Shown here: positions 42,415-50,149 of the stretch, one piece after another
How the letters are laid out: each line of letters begins with the position of its first letter
Position numbering within the stretch: the first letter of the stretch is position 1
From: Caballeronia humi
GTDB lineage: Bacteria > Pseudomonadota > Gammaproteobacteria > Burkholderiales > Burkholderiaceae
Direction of reading: 5' to 3'
Assembly (NCBI RefSeq): GCF_001544475.1
Contig: NZ_FCNW02000042.1
Coordinates: 1-54,009 of the forward strand
DNA length: 54,009 bases
Program-made: the position numbers and the translations under genes
The notes under the pieces: model-generated
Told to the model about the DNA's origin: nothing
Databases searched by the model: none
What the model saw: the letters and a program-made list of their open reading frames with translations, nothing else

Positions 42415-43698
42415 TCAGGTCGTCGCGACGCCCACGCGCTGCGCCGGACGATTGATCCGCAGCACGAGAATCGAGGCGACGAGGCACAGGCCGCCAGAAA
42501 TCATCGTCGCGACGGTGTAGGTGCCGAGGCTCGAACGCAGCATGCCGCCGCCGAGCGCCGCGAACGCCGCGCCCAGTTGATGCCCCGCCACGACCCAGCC
42601 GAACACGATCGGCGCCGAGTCCTTGCCGTACACGTCGGTGGCGAGGCGCACGGTCGGCGGGACGGTCGCGATCCAGTCGAGGCCGTAGAACACGGCAAAG
42701 AGCGGCAAGCCGAAGAAATCGATACCGAACGCATACGGCAGGTAGATCAGCGACAACCCGCGCAGCCCGTAGTACCAGAAGAGCAAGTAGCGCGCGTTGA
42801 AACGGTCCGACAGCCAGCCCGAGAGCGTCGTGCCGAAGAGATCGAAGATGCCCATCGCCGCGAGCAGCGACGCGCCCTGCACCTGCGTCATGCCGTAGTC
42901 GGCGCACATCGCGATCAGGTGCGTGCCGACGTAGCCGTTCGTGCTCGCGCCGCAGATGAAAAAGCTGAAGAACAGCAGCCAGAAGTCGCGCGTCTTGCTC
43001 GCCATGCTGAGCGTGCTGAACGCCACCTTGATCGGATTCTGCTGAGGAAGCGTCGATGCCGGCGGTTGCTCGGCCGTCTCGCCGATCGGACGCAGCGCCA
43101 GATTCGCCGGCCGCTCAGGCAACAGCCACGCGACCAGCGGAATCACGAGCGCAGCCGCGCAGGCCACGATCAGCACGACGGGCTGCCAGCCGACGCGCTC
43201 CGAAATCGCCGCCAGAATCGGCAAAAACACGAGCTGGCCCGTGGCCGAACTCGCAGTGAGAATGCCCATCGCGAGGCCGCGATGCGTCGTGAACCAGCGA
43301 TTTACGATCGTCGCCGACAGGGTCAGCGCCGCAACGCCCGTCGCCCCGCCGACCAGCACGCCCCACACGAGCACCATCTGCCACGGAGCCGTCATCATCG
43401 ACGACACGCCGACGCCCGCCGCCAGCGTCGCGAGCGCTGTAAGCAGCGTCGGGCGCACGCCGAAGCGCTGCATCGCCGCCGCCGCGAACGGGCCGGCCAA
43501 TCCGTACAACGCGAGATTGACCGAAATCGCGAGCGAGATCGTGCCGCGGCTCCAGCCGAACTGCTTTTCGAGCGGCAGCATCATCACGCTCGGCGTCGCG
43601 CGCGTGCCGGCCGCCGCGAGCAGCACGAAGAACACGACGCCGACCACGATCCATCCGTAATGCAATCGGCCCTGAAACCGTCTCGCTACCCAATTCAT
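42415..43698 (-). CDS. MFS transporter, monocarboxylate/oxalate-like
   Basis: Twelve-segment protein of 427 aa with N-terminus LHYGWIVVGVVFFVLLAAAGTRA and the SLAISVNLALYGLAGPFAA segment typical of the monocarboxylate and oxalate/formate branch. Loop 8-9 has GWLSDRFNARYLL. The substrate is unknown. TGGAGC precedes the ATG at 43698. It is divergent from a TetR gene, and its promoter (TTGACA, 17 nt, TAAGCT) holds a palindromic operator, so it is very likely the target of that repressor, perhaps as an exporter. Confidence 0.85.
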   Translation of the reverse strand: MNWVARRFQGRLHYGWIVVGVVFFVLLAAAGTRATPSVMMLPLEKQFGWSRGTISLAISVNLALYGLAGPFAAAAMQRFGVRPTLLTALATLAAGVGVSSMMTAPWQMVLVWGVLVGGATGVAALTLSATIVNRWFTTHRGLAMGILTASSATGQLVFLPILAAISERVGWQPVVLIVACAAALVIPLVAWLLPERPANLALRPIGETAEQPPASTLPQQNPIKVAFSTLSMASKTRDFWLLFFSFFICGASTNGYVGTHLIAMCADYGMTQVQGASLLAAMGIFDLFGTTLSGWLSDRFNARYLLFWYYGLRGLSLIYLPYAFGIDFFGLPLFAVFYGLDWIATVPPTVRLATDVYGKDSAPIVFGWVVAGHQLGAAFAALGGGMLRSSLGTYTVATMISGGLCLVASILVLRINRPAQRVGVATT

Positions 43699-43740
43699 CG
43701 CTGCTCCAGTTTTGGATGTCGCCCTGCGACACTATGTAAC

Positions 43741-43756
43741 GTTACTGAACAGTAAC
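43741..43756. promoter_or_regulatory. Distal TetR-type operator
   Basis: GTTACTG-AA-CAGTAAC, arms perfect over 7 bp, same consensus (GTTACYG-N2-CRGTAAC) as the site at 43774-43789 and 33 bp from it, about three helical turns. A further overlapping palindrome GTAACGTTAC lies at 43736-43745. Confidence 0.7.
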
Positions 43757-43762
43757 AATAGG

Positions 43763-43796
43763 TTGCGAGCTTAGTTACCGATCGGTAACATGTCAA
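43763..43796. promoter_or_regulatory. Overlapping divergent promoters sharing a central operator
   Basis: The perfect 16-bp palindrome GTTACCGATCGGTAAC (43774-43789) occupies two promoters at once. Minus strand, for the transporter: -35 TTGACA (43796-43791), 17 nt, -10 TAAGCT (43773-43768). Plus strand, for tetR: -35 TTGCGA (43763-43768), 17 nt, -10 TAACAT (43786-43791). One bound repressor dimer would shut both. Confidence 0.75.
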
Positions 43797-43821
43797 GTAT
43801 CGCCTCTCGAAATTCAAGGAC

Positions 43822-44487
43822 ATGACTTTGGCACGCGCACCGGGTGAAGCGGGCAAGACCGCCGGCAAGAAGACCGTTCGCACGGACGGCGCCACCGCGC
43901 AGGAACAACTGCTCGACGCCGCGCAGGATCTCTTCTATCGCGAGGGGATTCGCGCGATCGGCGTGGATGCGGTCGTCGAGCGCGCGGGCGTCAATAAAAT
44001 GAGCCTGTACCGGCAGTTTTCGTCGAAGGAGGAGTTGGTCGTCGCTTATCTGAACCGGATGGACGAGCGGTTCCGGCGACGCGTGGAGGCGAGTTTCGCG
44101 CTGCATCCCGACGATCCCGCGAAGCAGCTCGTACAGGGCATCGACGATCTCGTCAGGCGCGCGTCGGCGCCCGAGTATCGCGGCTGTCCGTTCGTGAACG
44201 TCGCGTGCGAGTTTTCCGATCCGGCGCATCCAGCGCGGCAGTCGGTGGCGCGCAACAAGCAGTATCTGATGCGACGGCTCGTCGAGATCGCGACGGCGGC
44301 GGGCGCCGCGAACCCCGCCGAACTCGCCGATGCGCTCGCGCTCTTGGTCGATGGCATCTATGCGACGAGTCAGACCTATGGCCCCGGTTCAGGCCCGATG
44401 CGCGCGGCGTCGCGCGTCGCGGCCTTGCTCGTCGCCGATGCGTGCCCGCCATCCGTCGCTGAGCAAAAAGAAAGGGAAGCACCATGA
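43822..44487 (+). CDS. TetR-family transcriptional repressor
   Basis: Repressor of 221 aa. The N-terminal helix-turn-helix (about 25-70) reads LLDAAQDLFYREGIRAIGVDAVVERAGVNKMSLYRQFSSKEELVVAYL. The C-terminal ligand domain holds a GCPFVNVACEF segment with two cysteines, seen in a subgroup of TetR proteins. Two matching operators lie between it and the divergent transporter gene. Its stop overlaps the start of the DUF1415 gene, so the two are coupled. The ligand is unknown. Confidence 0.9.
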   Translation: MTLARAPGEAGKTAGKKTVRTDGATAQEQLLDAAQDLFYREGIRAIGVDAVVERAGVNKMSLYRQFSSKEELVVAYLNRMDERFRRRVEASFALHPDDPAKQLVQGIDDLVRRASAPEYRGCPFVNVACEFSDPAHPARQSVARNKQYLMRRLVEIATAAGAANPAELADALALLVDGIYATSQTYGPGSGPMRAASRVAALLVADACPPSVAEQKEREAP

Positions 44488-45038
44488 TGGAGCGCAGCAC
44501 CCGCGAAGCCATCATCGCAGCGACCCAGCGCTGGCTGACGCGCGCGGTGATCGGGCTGAACCTGTGTCCGTTCGCGAAGAGCGTACATGTGAAAAATCAG
44601 ATTCGCTACGTGGTGAGCGAGGCGCGGACGATCGAGGACGTGGTCGTCGATTTGTCGAAAGAACTCACGGCGCTCGCGGACGCATCGCCGGAGCAAATCG
44701 ATACGACGCTATTGATCGTGCCCGACGCCCTCGCCGACTTCACCGACTACAACGACGCCCTCTTCTTCGCCGAGCGACTCGTGAAGCAGATGGGTTTCGC
44801 GGGCGAATTGCAGATCGCGAGCTTTCATCCGGCTTACCAGTTCGAAGGCACCGAACCGGACGACATCGAAAACTACACGAATCGTGCGCCCTATCCGATC
44901 TTCCACGTGCTGCGCGAGTCGAGCATCGAGCGCGCCGTCGATGCGTTCCCCGACGCCGCCGACATCTACGAACGCAACATGGAAACACTGCGCCGCCTCG
45001 GCCACGACGGCTGGAATGACTGGATGTCCAAGCCCTGA
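44484..45038 (+). CDS. DUF1415 family protein
   Basis: Protein of 184 aa matching DUF1415 along its length: WLTRAVIGLNLCPFAKSV near the N-terminus, FAGELQIASFHPAYQFEGT, and RAPYPIFHVLRESSIERA. The family is widespread in proteobacteria and has no proven function; the conserved CPFA cysteine is a candidate functional residue. The start overlaps the tetR stop by 4 nt, which suggests common expression, and it converges with the methyltransferase gene 8 bp away. Confidence 0.85.
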   Translation: MMERSTREAIIAATQRWLTRAVIGLNLCPFAKSVHVKNQIRYVVSEARTIEDVVVDLSKELTALADASPEQIDTTLLIVPDALADFTDYNDALFFAERLVKQMGFAGELQIASFHPAYQFEGTEPDDIENYTNRAPYPIFHVLRESSIERAVDAFPDAADIYERNMETLRRLGHDGWNDWMSKP

Positions 45039-45046
45039 TCGGCCAC

Positions 45047-45916
45047 TTAGTGTGTGAAGAAACGTTCGCGCAGTTCGTCGAGACCGAGCGTTTCGAGCAC
45101 ATCGGAGAGACGCTCGGCAGGCTTGCCGCGCGGCAGGTCCTTGAACTGGGCGATGATCAGTTCATTCTTCATCGAATGCTCCCAGCCGACGAGCTCCGTC
45201 ACACTCACCTGATACCCATGCGATTCGAGCTGCAGGCAGCGCAGCACGTTCGTGATCTGGCTGCCGAACTCACGCGTATGCAGCGGATGGCGCCACATTT
45301 CGGTGAGCACATTTTTCGATAGCGAGTGGCTTTTGTTCTTGCGCAGCACGCTTGCGACCTCCGCCTGACAGCACGGCACGACCACGATGTACTTCGCTTT
45401 CTTCTGCAGGGCGAACTGGATTGCGTCGTCGGTGGCGGTGTTGCAGGCGTGAAGCGCGGTGACGATATCGATCGAATCGGGCAACTGATCAGACGTAATC
45501 GATTCGGCCACCGACAGATTCAGGAAAGACATTCCGTCAAATCCCAGTCGAGTAGCCAATTCTTTCGATTTTGTCACAAGCTCTTCACGGAACTCAATGC
45601 CGTAGATGTGTGACCGATCCCGCAGAGTCTTGAAGAACAAATCGTAGAGAATGAACCCAAGATAAGACTTGCCTGCTCCGTGATCGGCAAGTGACACCGA
45701 ACCTTCGCGTGCATGGACGTCCGCGAGGAGCGGCTCGATGAAATGAAACAGGTGGTACACCTGCTTCAACTTGCGACGACTGTCCTGATTCATCTTGCCG
45801 TCGCGAGTCAGGATGTGCAGTTCCTTCAGCAGTTCGATCGACTGGCCGGGGCGGATTTCGTGTTTGGTGGAAGCGTCGGCGTTGCCGGCCGGGGACGCGG
45901 AAGACTTCTTGGCCAT
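45047..45916 (-). CDS. SAM-dependent methyltransferase (Methyltransf_32-like)
   Basis: Protein of 289 aa. The SAM loop is degenerate but recognisable in SLADHGAGKSYLGFILYDLF, with YGIEFREELV as the acidic strand 2 and DIVTALHACNTATDDAIQFA as the motif IV region; VVVPCCQAEV carries paired cysteines. This fits the Methyltransf_32 group, some members of which modify RNA or glutathione-related targets. The first ~30 residues are polar and probably disordered. The codon use is less GC-biased than in neighbours. Function is not assigned. Confidence 0.75.
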   Translation of the reverse strand: MAKKSSASPAGNADASTKHEIRPGQSIELLKELHILTRDGKMNQDSRRKLKQVYHLFHFIEPLLADVHAREGSVSLADHGAGKSYLGFILYDLFFKTLRDRSHIYGIEFREELVTKSKELATRLGFDGMSFLNLSVAESITSDQLPDSIDIVTALHACNTATDDAIQFALQKKAKYIVVVPCCQAEVASVLRKNKSHSLSKNVLTEMWRHPLHTREFGSQITNVLRCLQLESHGYQVSVTELVGWEHSMKNELIIAQFKDLPRGKPAERLSDVLETLGLDELRERFFTH

Positions 45917-46073
45917 CGTGTTGGGTGCCTTACCGGTAGAACGCAGGATGAAAGCGTAAAAAAGCGGAGCTTGTTCGCGCGAATGTGCGCTAACCGCTGG
46001 TCTTTCAGTTGCAAAACGGGAAGTTTACCCAAAAGCGCACAGACGCTCTCGTTCCCGAAGCCCGTGACACGGC

Positions 46074-46262
46074 ATGGCAATGAGTATGGAACATTTTGTG
46101 CATCGTCAGACAGACCAAGGCCAGTGGGAACGACGATGCTACGCCGGCACACGCAGCAACGTGCCGACGACCGATCAGGAAAGACAAGCTGGTGGCGAGC
46201 CCGCGCCGCTCGACGATGTCGATGTCGTCACCCGCGACTGGCTTTTGCTACGTAACACCTAA
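46074..46262 (+). CDS. Possible small protein (62 aa), uncertain
   Basis: Open frame whose product is not Arg-rich like the shadow frames and has mixed composition (MAMSMEHFVHRQTDQG at the start). Third-position GC is only about 57%, far lower than in neighbouring genes, and I see no clear Shine-Dalgarno sequence. It fills part of a 400-bp gap between the methyltransferase and the 106-aa gene; the rest of that gap holds nothing I can name. No family recognised. Confidence 0.3.
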   Translation: MAMSMEHFVHRQTDQGQWERRCYAGTRSNVPTTDQERQAGGEPAPLDDVDVVTRDWLLLRNT

Positions 46263-46315
46263 CGCATAGCGCGACGATGCGACTCGTACGACGCCATGAA
46301 CATGAGAGGACGGCG

Positions 46316-46636
46316 ATGGACGCGATCCCGGACAAGAAAGCCGAGAAGCAGTTTCAGGAAATGCTCGCGGCATTGACCGCAATGCCCGCGTGGAGTGAGA
46401 AGCAGCAGCTCGAGCTGGAGATGGCCCGCGAAATATCGGTGGAAATGTTGCGCCTCGCAGAATCGATGCGCGACGGCAGCACTGATATCGAGACGTGCCT
46501 GACGATGCTCAAGTACGCCAAGGTGATGGACTTCGTATTGACCACGCTGGCCTCGCGGCGGGAAATCGCGCCGCAGACGCTGCGTGTGATCTTCAAGCTC
46601 GCGGGCCTGAAGGTCGACGAGGCCTATCCCGGCTGA
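46316..46636 (+). CDS. Conserved-looking hypothetical protein (106 aa)
   Basis: All-helical, charged, soluble-looking protein: KKAEKQFQEMLAALTAMPAW, then LELEMAREISVEMLRLAESM and TCLTMLKYAKVMDFVLTTLA, and APQTLRVIFKLAGLKVDEAYPG at the end. Start ATG 46316 has GAGAGGA 6 nt upstream; an earlier in-frame ATG at 46277 has none. I do not recognise a family. Two hairpins follow, the second with a T-run. Confidence 0.65.
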   Translation: MDAIPDKKAEKQFQEMLAALTAMPAWSEKQQLELEMAREISVEMLRLAESMRDGSTDIETCLTMLKYAKVMDFVLTTLASRREIAPQTLRVIFKLAGLKVDEAYPG

Positions 46637-46645
46637 TCACGCACG

Positions 46646-46671
46646 CTGACCGGGCTGGCTAGCCCGGTCAG
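46646..46671. repeat. Perfect 11-bp hairpin
   Basis: CTGACCGGGCT-GGCT-AGCCCGGTCAG, 9 bp after the stop of the 106-aa gene, no T-run. Probably a 3'-end stabilising hairpin paired with the terminator that follows. Confidence 0.6.
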
Positions 46672-46694
46672 GCTGAAACGGCGACAGCATCCGG

Positions 46695-46724
46695 CGGCCC
46701 GCTTCGCAAAAAGCGGGCCGTTTT
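46695..46724. terminator. Terminator overlapping the GntR gene stop
   Basis: Stem CGGCCCGCTT (46695-46704) with AAGCGGGCCG (46711-46720), 6-nt loop, TTTT on the plus strand. It ends transcription from the 106-aa gene and reaches the stop codon of the convergent regulator. Confidence 0.75.
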
Positions 46725-47424
46725 ACCCTTTGCGACGCGTCATCAGTCGCGCGCAGGAGGCTTTCATGTGCCGCTGCATCGCGGCTTGCGCCTGAATGGC
46801 GTCGTGATCTTCCAGCGCTTCAAGAATTTCCCTGTGCTCGGCGAGCGCCGCCGCCCACGTATCTTCCCCTTCGAAGTGCCCCCGAAGTTTCGACGACAGC
46901 GGACTATGCCGTTCGTCGAAGAGATTCGCGACCGTTCTCACCAACACGTCGTTGTCGGACAGTTGCGCGATCGCCAGGTGAAACGCGCGATCGGCGGCCA
47001 TCGGCACCTGCCCGTTCGCCACTTCGCGTGCCATCGTTTCATATAGCGTACGCAGCGCCTTGAGCGCCTTCGGCTTCGCGAATGGCGCCACGCTCGCCGC
47101 GATCGCGCCCTCTATCACGAGGCGCGCGGTCATGATTTCCTGCGGACTCTCGCCGAGTTCCGCTGTCGACTGCGGTGCGGCCGCAGCCGCCGGCGTCGCG
47201 CTGATGTACACGCCCGAGCCCATGCGGATCTCCACGCGCCCTTCCAGTTCCAGCGCAACCAACGCTTCCCGCACCGACGGCCGCGACACGCCGAGCGTCT
47301 GCGCCAGTTCGCGCTCCGACGGTAGACGGCCATTCGGCGCGAATCCCTGCTGCTGGATCAGGTCGCGCAGCTTGTCCGCTATCTGAAGATAGAGACGGCG
47401 CGTCTCGACAGGTTTCACGCTCAC
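46723..47424 (-). CDS. GntR-family (FadR subfamily) regulator of the hexuronate cluster
   Basis: Regulator of 233 aa. The N-terminal winged helix (about 6-75) reads LYLQIADKLRDLI, LPSERELAQTLGVSRPSVREAL and VEIRMGSGVYI. The C-terminal all-helical FCD domain (about 95-225) has DRAFHLAIAQ and EHREILEALEDHD, with His and Asp for metal or ligand binding. The start is GTG 47424 with AGGAG 7 nt upstream; the frame is open farther but unsupported. It is divergent from the uxaB-like gene, so by position it resembles the role of ExuR/UxuR. The ligand is inferred to be a hexuronate intermediate. Confidence 0.85.
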   Translation of the reverse strand: MSVKPVETRRLYLQIADKLRDLIQQQGFAPNGRLPSERELAQTLGVSRPSVREALVALELEGRVEIRMGSGVYISATPAAAAAPQSTAELGESPQEIMTARLVIEGAIAASVAPFAKPKALKALRTLYETMAREVANGQVPMAADRAFHLAIAQLSDNDVLVRTVANLFDERHSPLSSKLRGHFEGEDTWAAALAEHREILEALEDHDAIQAQAAMQRHMKASCARLMTRRKG

Positions 47425-47531
47425 TTCGCGGCTCCTCTCAAAAGCTCGGGGAAAACGTGGATTGTAATCAGCGCAAGCGTTGACAGGCGGTAAAGCGCGC
47501 TCGCGTACTTCGCCGACCATTTACAAGTGGC

Positions 47532-47561
47532 TTGACCAGTTAGTTTTATAGACACTAACAT
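47532..47561 (+). promoter_or_regulatory. Promoter of the hexuronate operon with inverted-repeat operator
   Basis: -35 TTGACC (47532-47537), 18 nt, -10 TAACAT (47556-47561). An inverted repeat GTTAGT (47539-47544) and ACTAAC (47554-47559) lies within spacer and -10, and an outer pair ACCAG/CTGGT flanks it (47536-47540 and 47567-47571). These are candidate sites for the divergent GntR protein. Confidence 0.5.
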
Positions 47562-47616
47562 GCAATCTGGTAAGGCCAAAACAACGATCCTCAACGATAC
47601 GAATCACTCCAACACG

Positions 47617-48735
47617 ATGAGCAATCCGATCTTGCAATTCGGCACGAGCCGCTTCCTGCAGGCGCATGTCGACTTCTTCGTCGCAGAGACTGCGCGGTGC
47701 GAGCCGTCGAAGGCGCTCGGCAAGATCACCGTCGTGCAGACGACGGCGAGCGCCGAAAGCCGCGCGCGCCTCGACGCACTGCGGGCGACCGGCCGCTATC
47801 CGGTGCGCATTCGCGGACGCCGTCACGGCGAGACGATCGACAGGACCGTCGAGTGCGACGCGATCACCGAGGCGCTGCACGCCGACGACGACTGGACGCT
47901 CCTGCGCGAACGCGTCGCGCATGACGTGCAGACCATCGTCTCCAACACCGCCGACACCGGCTACGCCCTTTTCGATGACGATACCGCCGATCTCCTCGAA
48001 GGCCGTCGCACGCCGCGCGGCTTCGCGGCGAAGCTCGCGGTGCTGCTGCACGAGCGCCATCGCGCGGGCGGTGCGCCGATCACGCTCTTGCCGTGCGAGC
48101 TCATCTCGAATAACGGCGACACGCTGCGCGATCTGGTCACGCAAGTGGCACGCGGCTGGAACGCCGACGACGCATTCATCGACTATCTCACGCAGCGCTG
48201 CGTATGGGTCAATTCGCTGGTGGATCGCATCGTGTCCGAGGCGATCCAGCCGGTCGGCGCGATCGCCGAGCCGTATGCGCTCTGGGCGATCGAGCGCCGC
48301 GCGGGCATGACGCTGCCGTGCGAACACGAAGACATCGTCGTCACCGACGATCTCGCCCACTTCGAGCGCCTCAAGCTGCTGCTGCTCAACCTGGGCCACA
48401 CGATGCTCGTCGAATCGTGGCTCAAGCAGAACGGCGCGCCCGACATGATCGTCCTCGATGCAATGCGCGGCGCGTCCTATCGCGATGCGCTAGAAGCCGT
48501 GTGGCAGGACGAAGTGTTGCCCGTTTTCGATGCGCTCGGCCAGCACGATACCGCGCGCGCCTATCTCGCCGACGTACGCGATCGCTTCGAAAATCCGTTC
48601 CTCGTGCATCGTCTCGCCGACATCGCGCGCAATCACGAAGAGAAGAAGGAAAGGCGCTTCCGGCCGGTGATCGATCTCGCGCAGCAGTTGAATGTGCGCG
48701 TCGATCAGCCGCGCCTCCTGGCGGCCCTCGCTTGA
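47617..48735 (+). CDS. uxaB: Tagaturonate/fructuronate reductase (mannitol dehydrogenase family)
   Basis: NAD-dependent polyol-specific long-chain dehydrogenase of 372 aa. It has ILQFGTSRFLQAHVDFF at the nucleotide-binding start and the catalytic Lys-x4-Asn-x2-His motif in KLLLLNLGHTMLVESW. It should reduce tagaturonate to altronate (UxaB) or fructuronate to mannonate (UxuB); the altronate-dehydratase-like gene downstream favours the first. It is shorter than the E. coli enzymes (about 480), which is common for this branch. The start at 47617 was chosen because the Rossmann strand begins four residues later. Confidence 0.72.
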   Translation: MSNPILQFGTSRFLQAHVDFFVAETARCEPSKALGKITVVQTTASAESRARLDALRATGRYPVRIRGRRHGETIDRTVECDAITEALHADDDWTLLRERVAHDVQTIVSNTADTGYALFDDDTADLLEGRRTPRGFAAKLAVLLHERHRAGGAPITLLPCELISNNGDTLRDLVTQVARGWNADDAFIDYLTQRCVWVNSLVDRIVSEAIQPVGAIAEPYALWAIERRAGMTLPCEHEDIVVTDDLAHFERLKLLLLNLGHTMLVESWLKQNGAPDMIVLDAMRGASYRDALEAVWQDEVLPVFDALGQHDTARAYLADVRDRFENPFLVHRLADIARNHEEKKERRFRPVIDLAQQLNVRVDQPRLLAALA

Positions 48736-48859
48736 CGCAGTAAAGCGCACAGGCCCGCCACAGAAGCGGGCCGAGCGCGGCAGCAAAGACGAACCGGTGC
48801 CACGGTACCGGTCCATTACATGACATGACAGACATGGCCGCTTCTGGAGGAGACAAACG

Positions 48860-50149
48860 ATGCGCAAGATGCGTTGGGTGGTGATTTTTCTATGCTTTCT
48901 GGCAATCGCCGTGAACTACATTGACCGCGCGAATCTCGCGGTCGCCGCGCCGCAGATCGAAAAGGCGCTGGGGATCGGACCCGCTGAAATGGGACTCGTG
49001 ATGAGCGGCTTCTTCTGGACCTACGCGCTCATGCAGATGCCGTTTGGATGGTTCGTCGATCGCGTCGGCGCGCGGATCGCGTTGCCGCTCGCCGTCGGCT
49101 GGTGGTCGCTCTTCACCGCGCTCACCGCCGCCGCGACCAGTGTCGCGGGCATGTTCGGCTGCCGCCTGATGCTCGGCATCGGCGAGGCGGGCGCGTATCC
49201 GTCGTGCGCGAAACTCGTCGCGCAATGGTTCAAGCCGGAGCAGCGCGCCTTCGCGACCAGCATCTTCGACAGCGGCTCGCGCGTCGGCTCGGCGCTCTCG
49301 ATTCCGGTCGTCGCGCTGATCATCAGCTCGTTCGGCTGGGAAGCGTCGTTCATCATCACCGGCGCGCTGGGCGCCGTCTGGATCCTCGGCTGGTTCCTGA
49401 TCTATCGCAATCCGTCGCGCGGCGATCTGACGGGCGCCATCGACGCACCGCCGGTCGTCCGGGCCGCGCCGAAGACCAAGGTCACGTGGGGCTCGCTTTT
49501 CAAGTACCGCACGCTGTGGGGCATGATGCTCGGCTTCTTCTGCCTGAACTTCGTGATCTACTTCTTTATCACCTGGTTCCCGAGCTACCTCGTGCAGACG
49601 CACGGCTTTTCGCTGAAATCGCTCGGCACGCTCGGCATGATTCCGGCGCTGATGTCGATTCCCGGCGGCTGGCTCGGCGGCGTCGTATCTGATTCGCTCT
49701 ACAAGCGCGGCTGGAGCCTCACGGCGGCGCGCAAGACCTGCATGGTCGGCGGCATGCTGCTCTCGTCGATCATCACGCTCTCGGCGTTCACGACCGACAT
49801 CCACCTGATGCTCGCGTTCTTCGGCATCGCGTACGGCAGCCTCGCGTTCGCGGCGGCCAGCATCTGGTCGCTGCCCGGCGACGTCGCGCCGACGCCCGAT
49901 CACGTCGCATCGATCGGCGGCATCCAGAATTTCGCATCGAACCTCGCGGGCATCGTCATCACGACGTTCACCGGCTTCATGGTCGAAATGACGAAGGGCT
50001 CGTTCACGATTCCGCTGTGCGTCGCGGGCGGCTTCTGTTTCCTTGGCGCGTTCAGCTATCTTGTCATCGTCGGCAAGATCGAGCCGCTCACCCGCGACGA
50101 CGACGATTCCACCGCGGCCTCCGACCGCCGCGCTGCCACCCCGGTATGA
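48860..50149 (+). CDS. MFS hexuronate transporter, ExuT/GudP-like
   Basis: ACS-family major facilitator protein of 429 aa with 12 segments. The N-terminal NYIDRANLAVAAPQIEKALG, the loop motif DRVGARIALPL and the TM4 segment GIGEAGAYPSCAKLVAQWF match hexuronate, glucarate and galactarate carriers. GGAGGAG lies 8 nt before the ATG. The 124-bp gap after uxaB has a GGCCCGC/GCGGGCC hairpin and near-palindromic ACCGGT repeats. The stop overlaps the uxaA start (ATGA). The likely substrate is a hexuronate such as galacturonate. Confidence 0.82.
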   Translation: MRKMRWVVIFLCFLAIAVNYIDRANLAVAAPQIEKALGIGPAEMGLVMSGFFWTYALMQMPFGWFVDRVGARIALPLAVGWWSLFTALTAAATSVAGMFGCRLMLGIGEAGAYPSCAKLVAQWFKPEQRAFATSIFDSGSRVGSALSIPVVALIISSFGWEASFIITGALGAVWILGWFLIYRNPSRGDLTGAIDAPPVVRAAPKTKVTWGSLFKYRTLWGMMLGFFCLNFVIYFFITWFPSYLVQTHGFSLKSLGTLGMIPALMSIPGGWLGGVVSDSLYKRGWSLTAARKTCMVGGMLLSSIITLSAFTTDIHLMLAFFGIAYGSLAFAAASIWSLPGDVAPTPDHVASIGGIQNFASNLAGIVITTFTGFMVEMTKGSFTIPLCVAGGFCFLGAFSYLVIVGKIEPLTRDDDDSTAASDRRAATPV

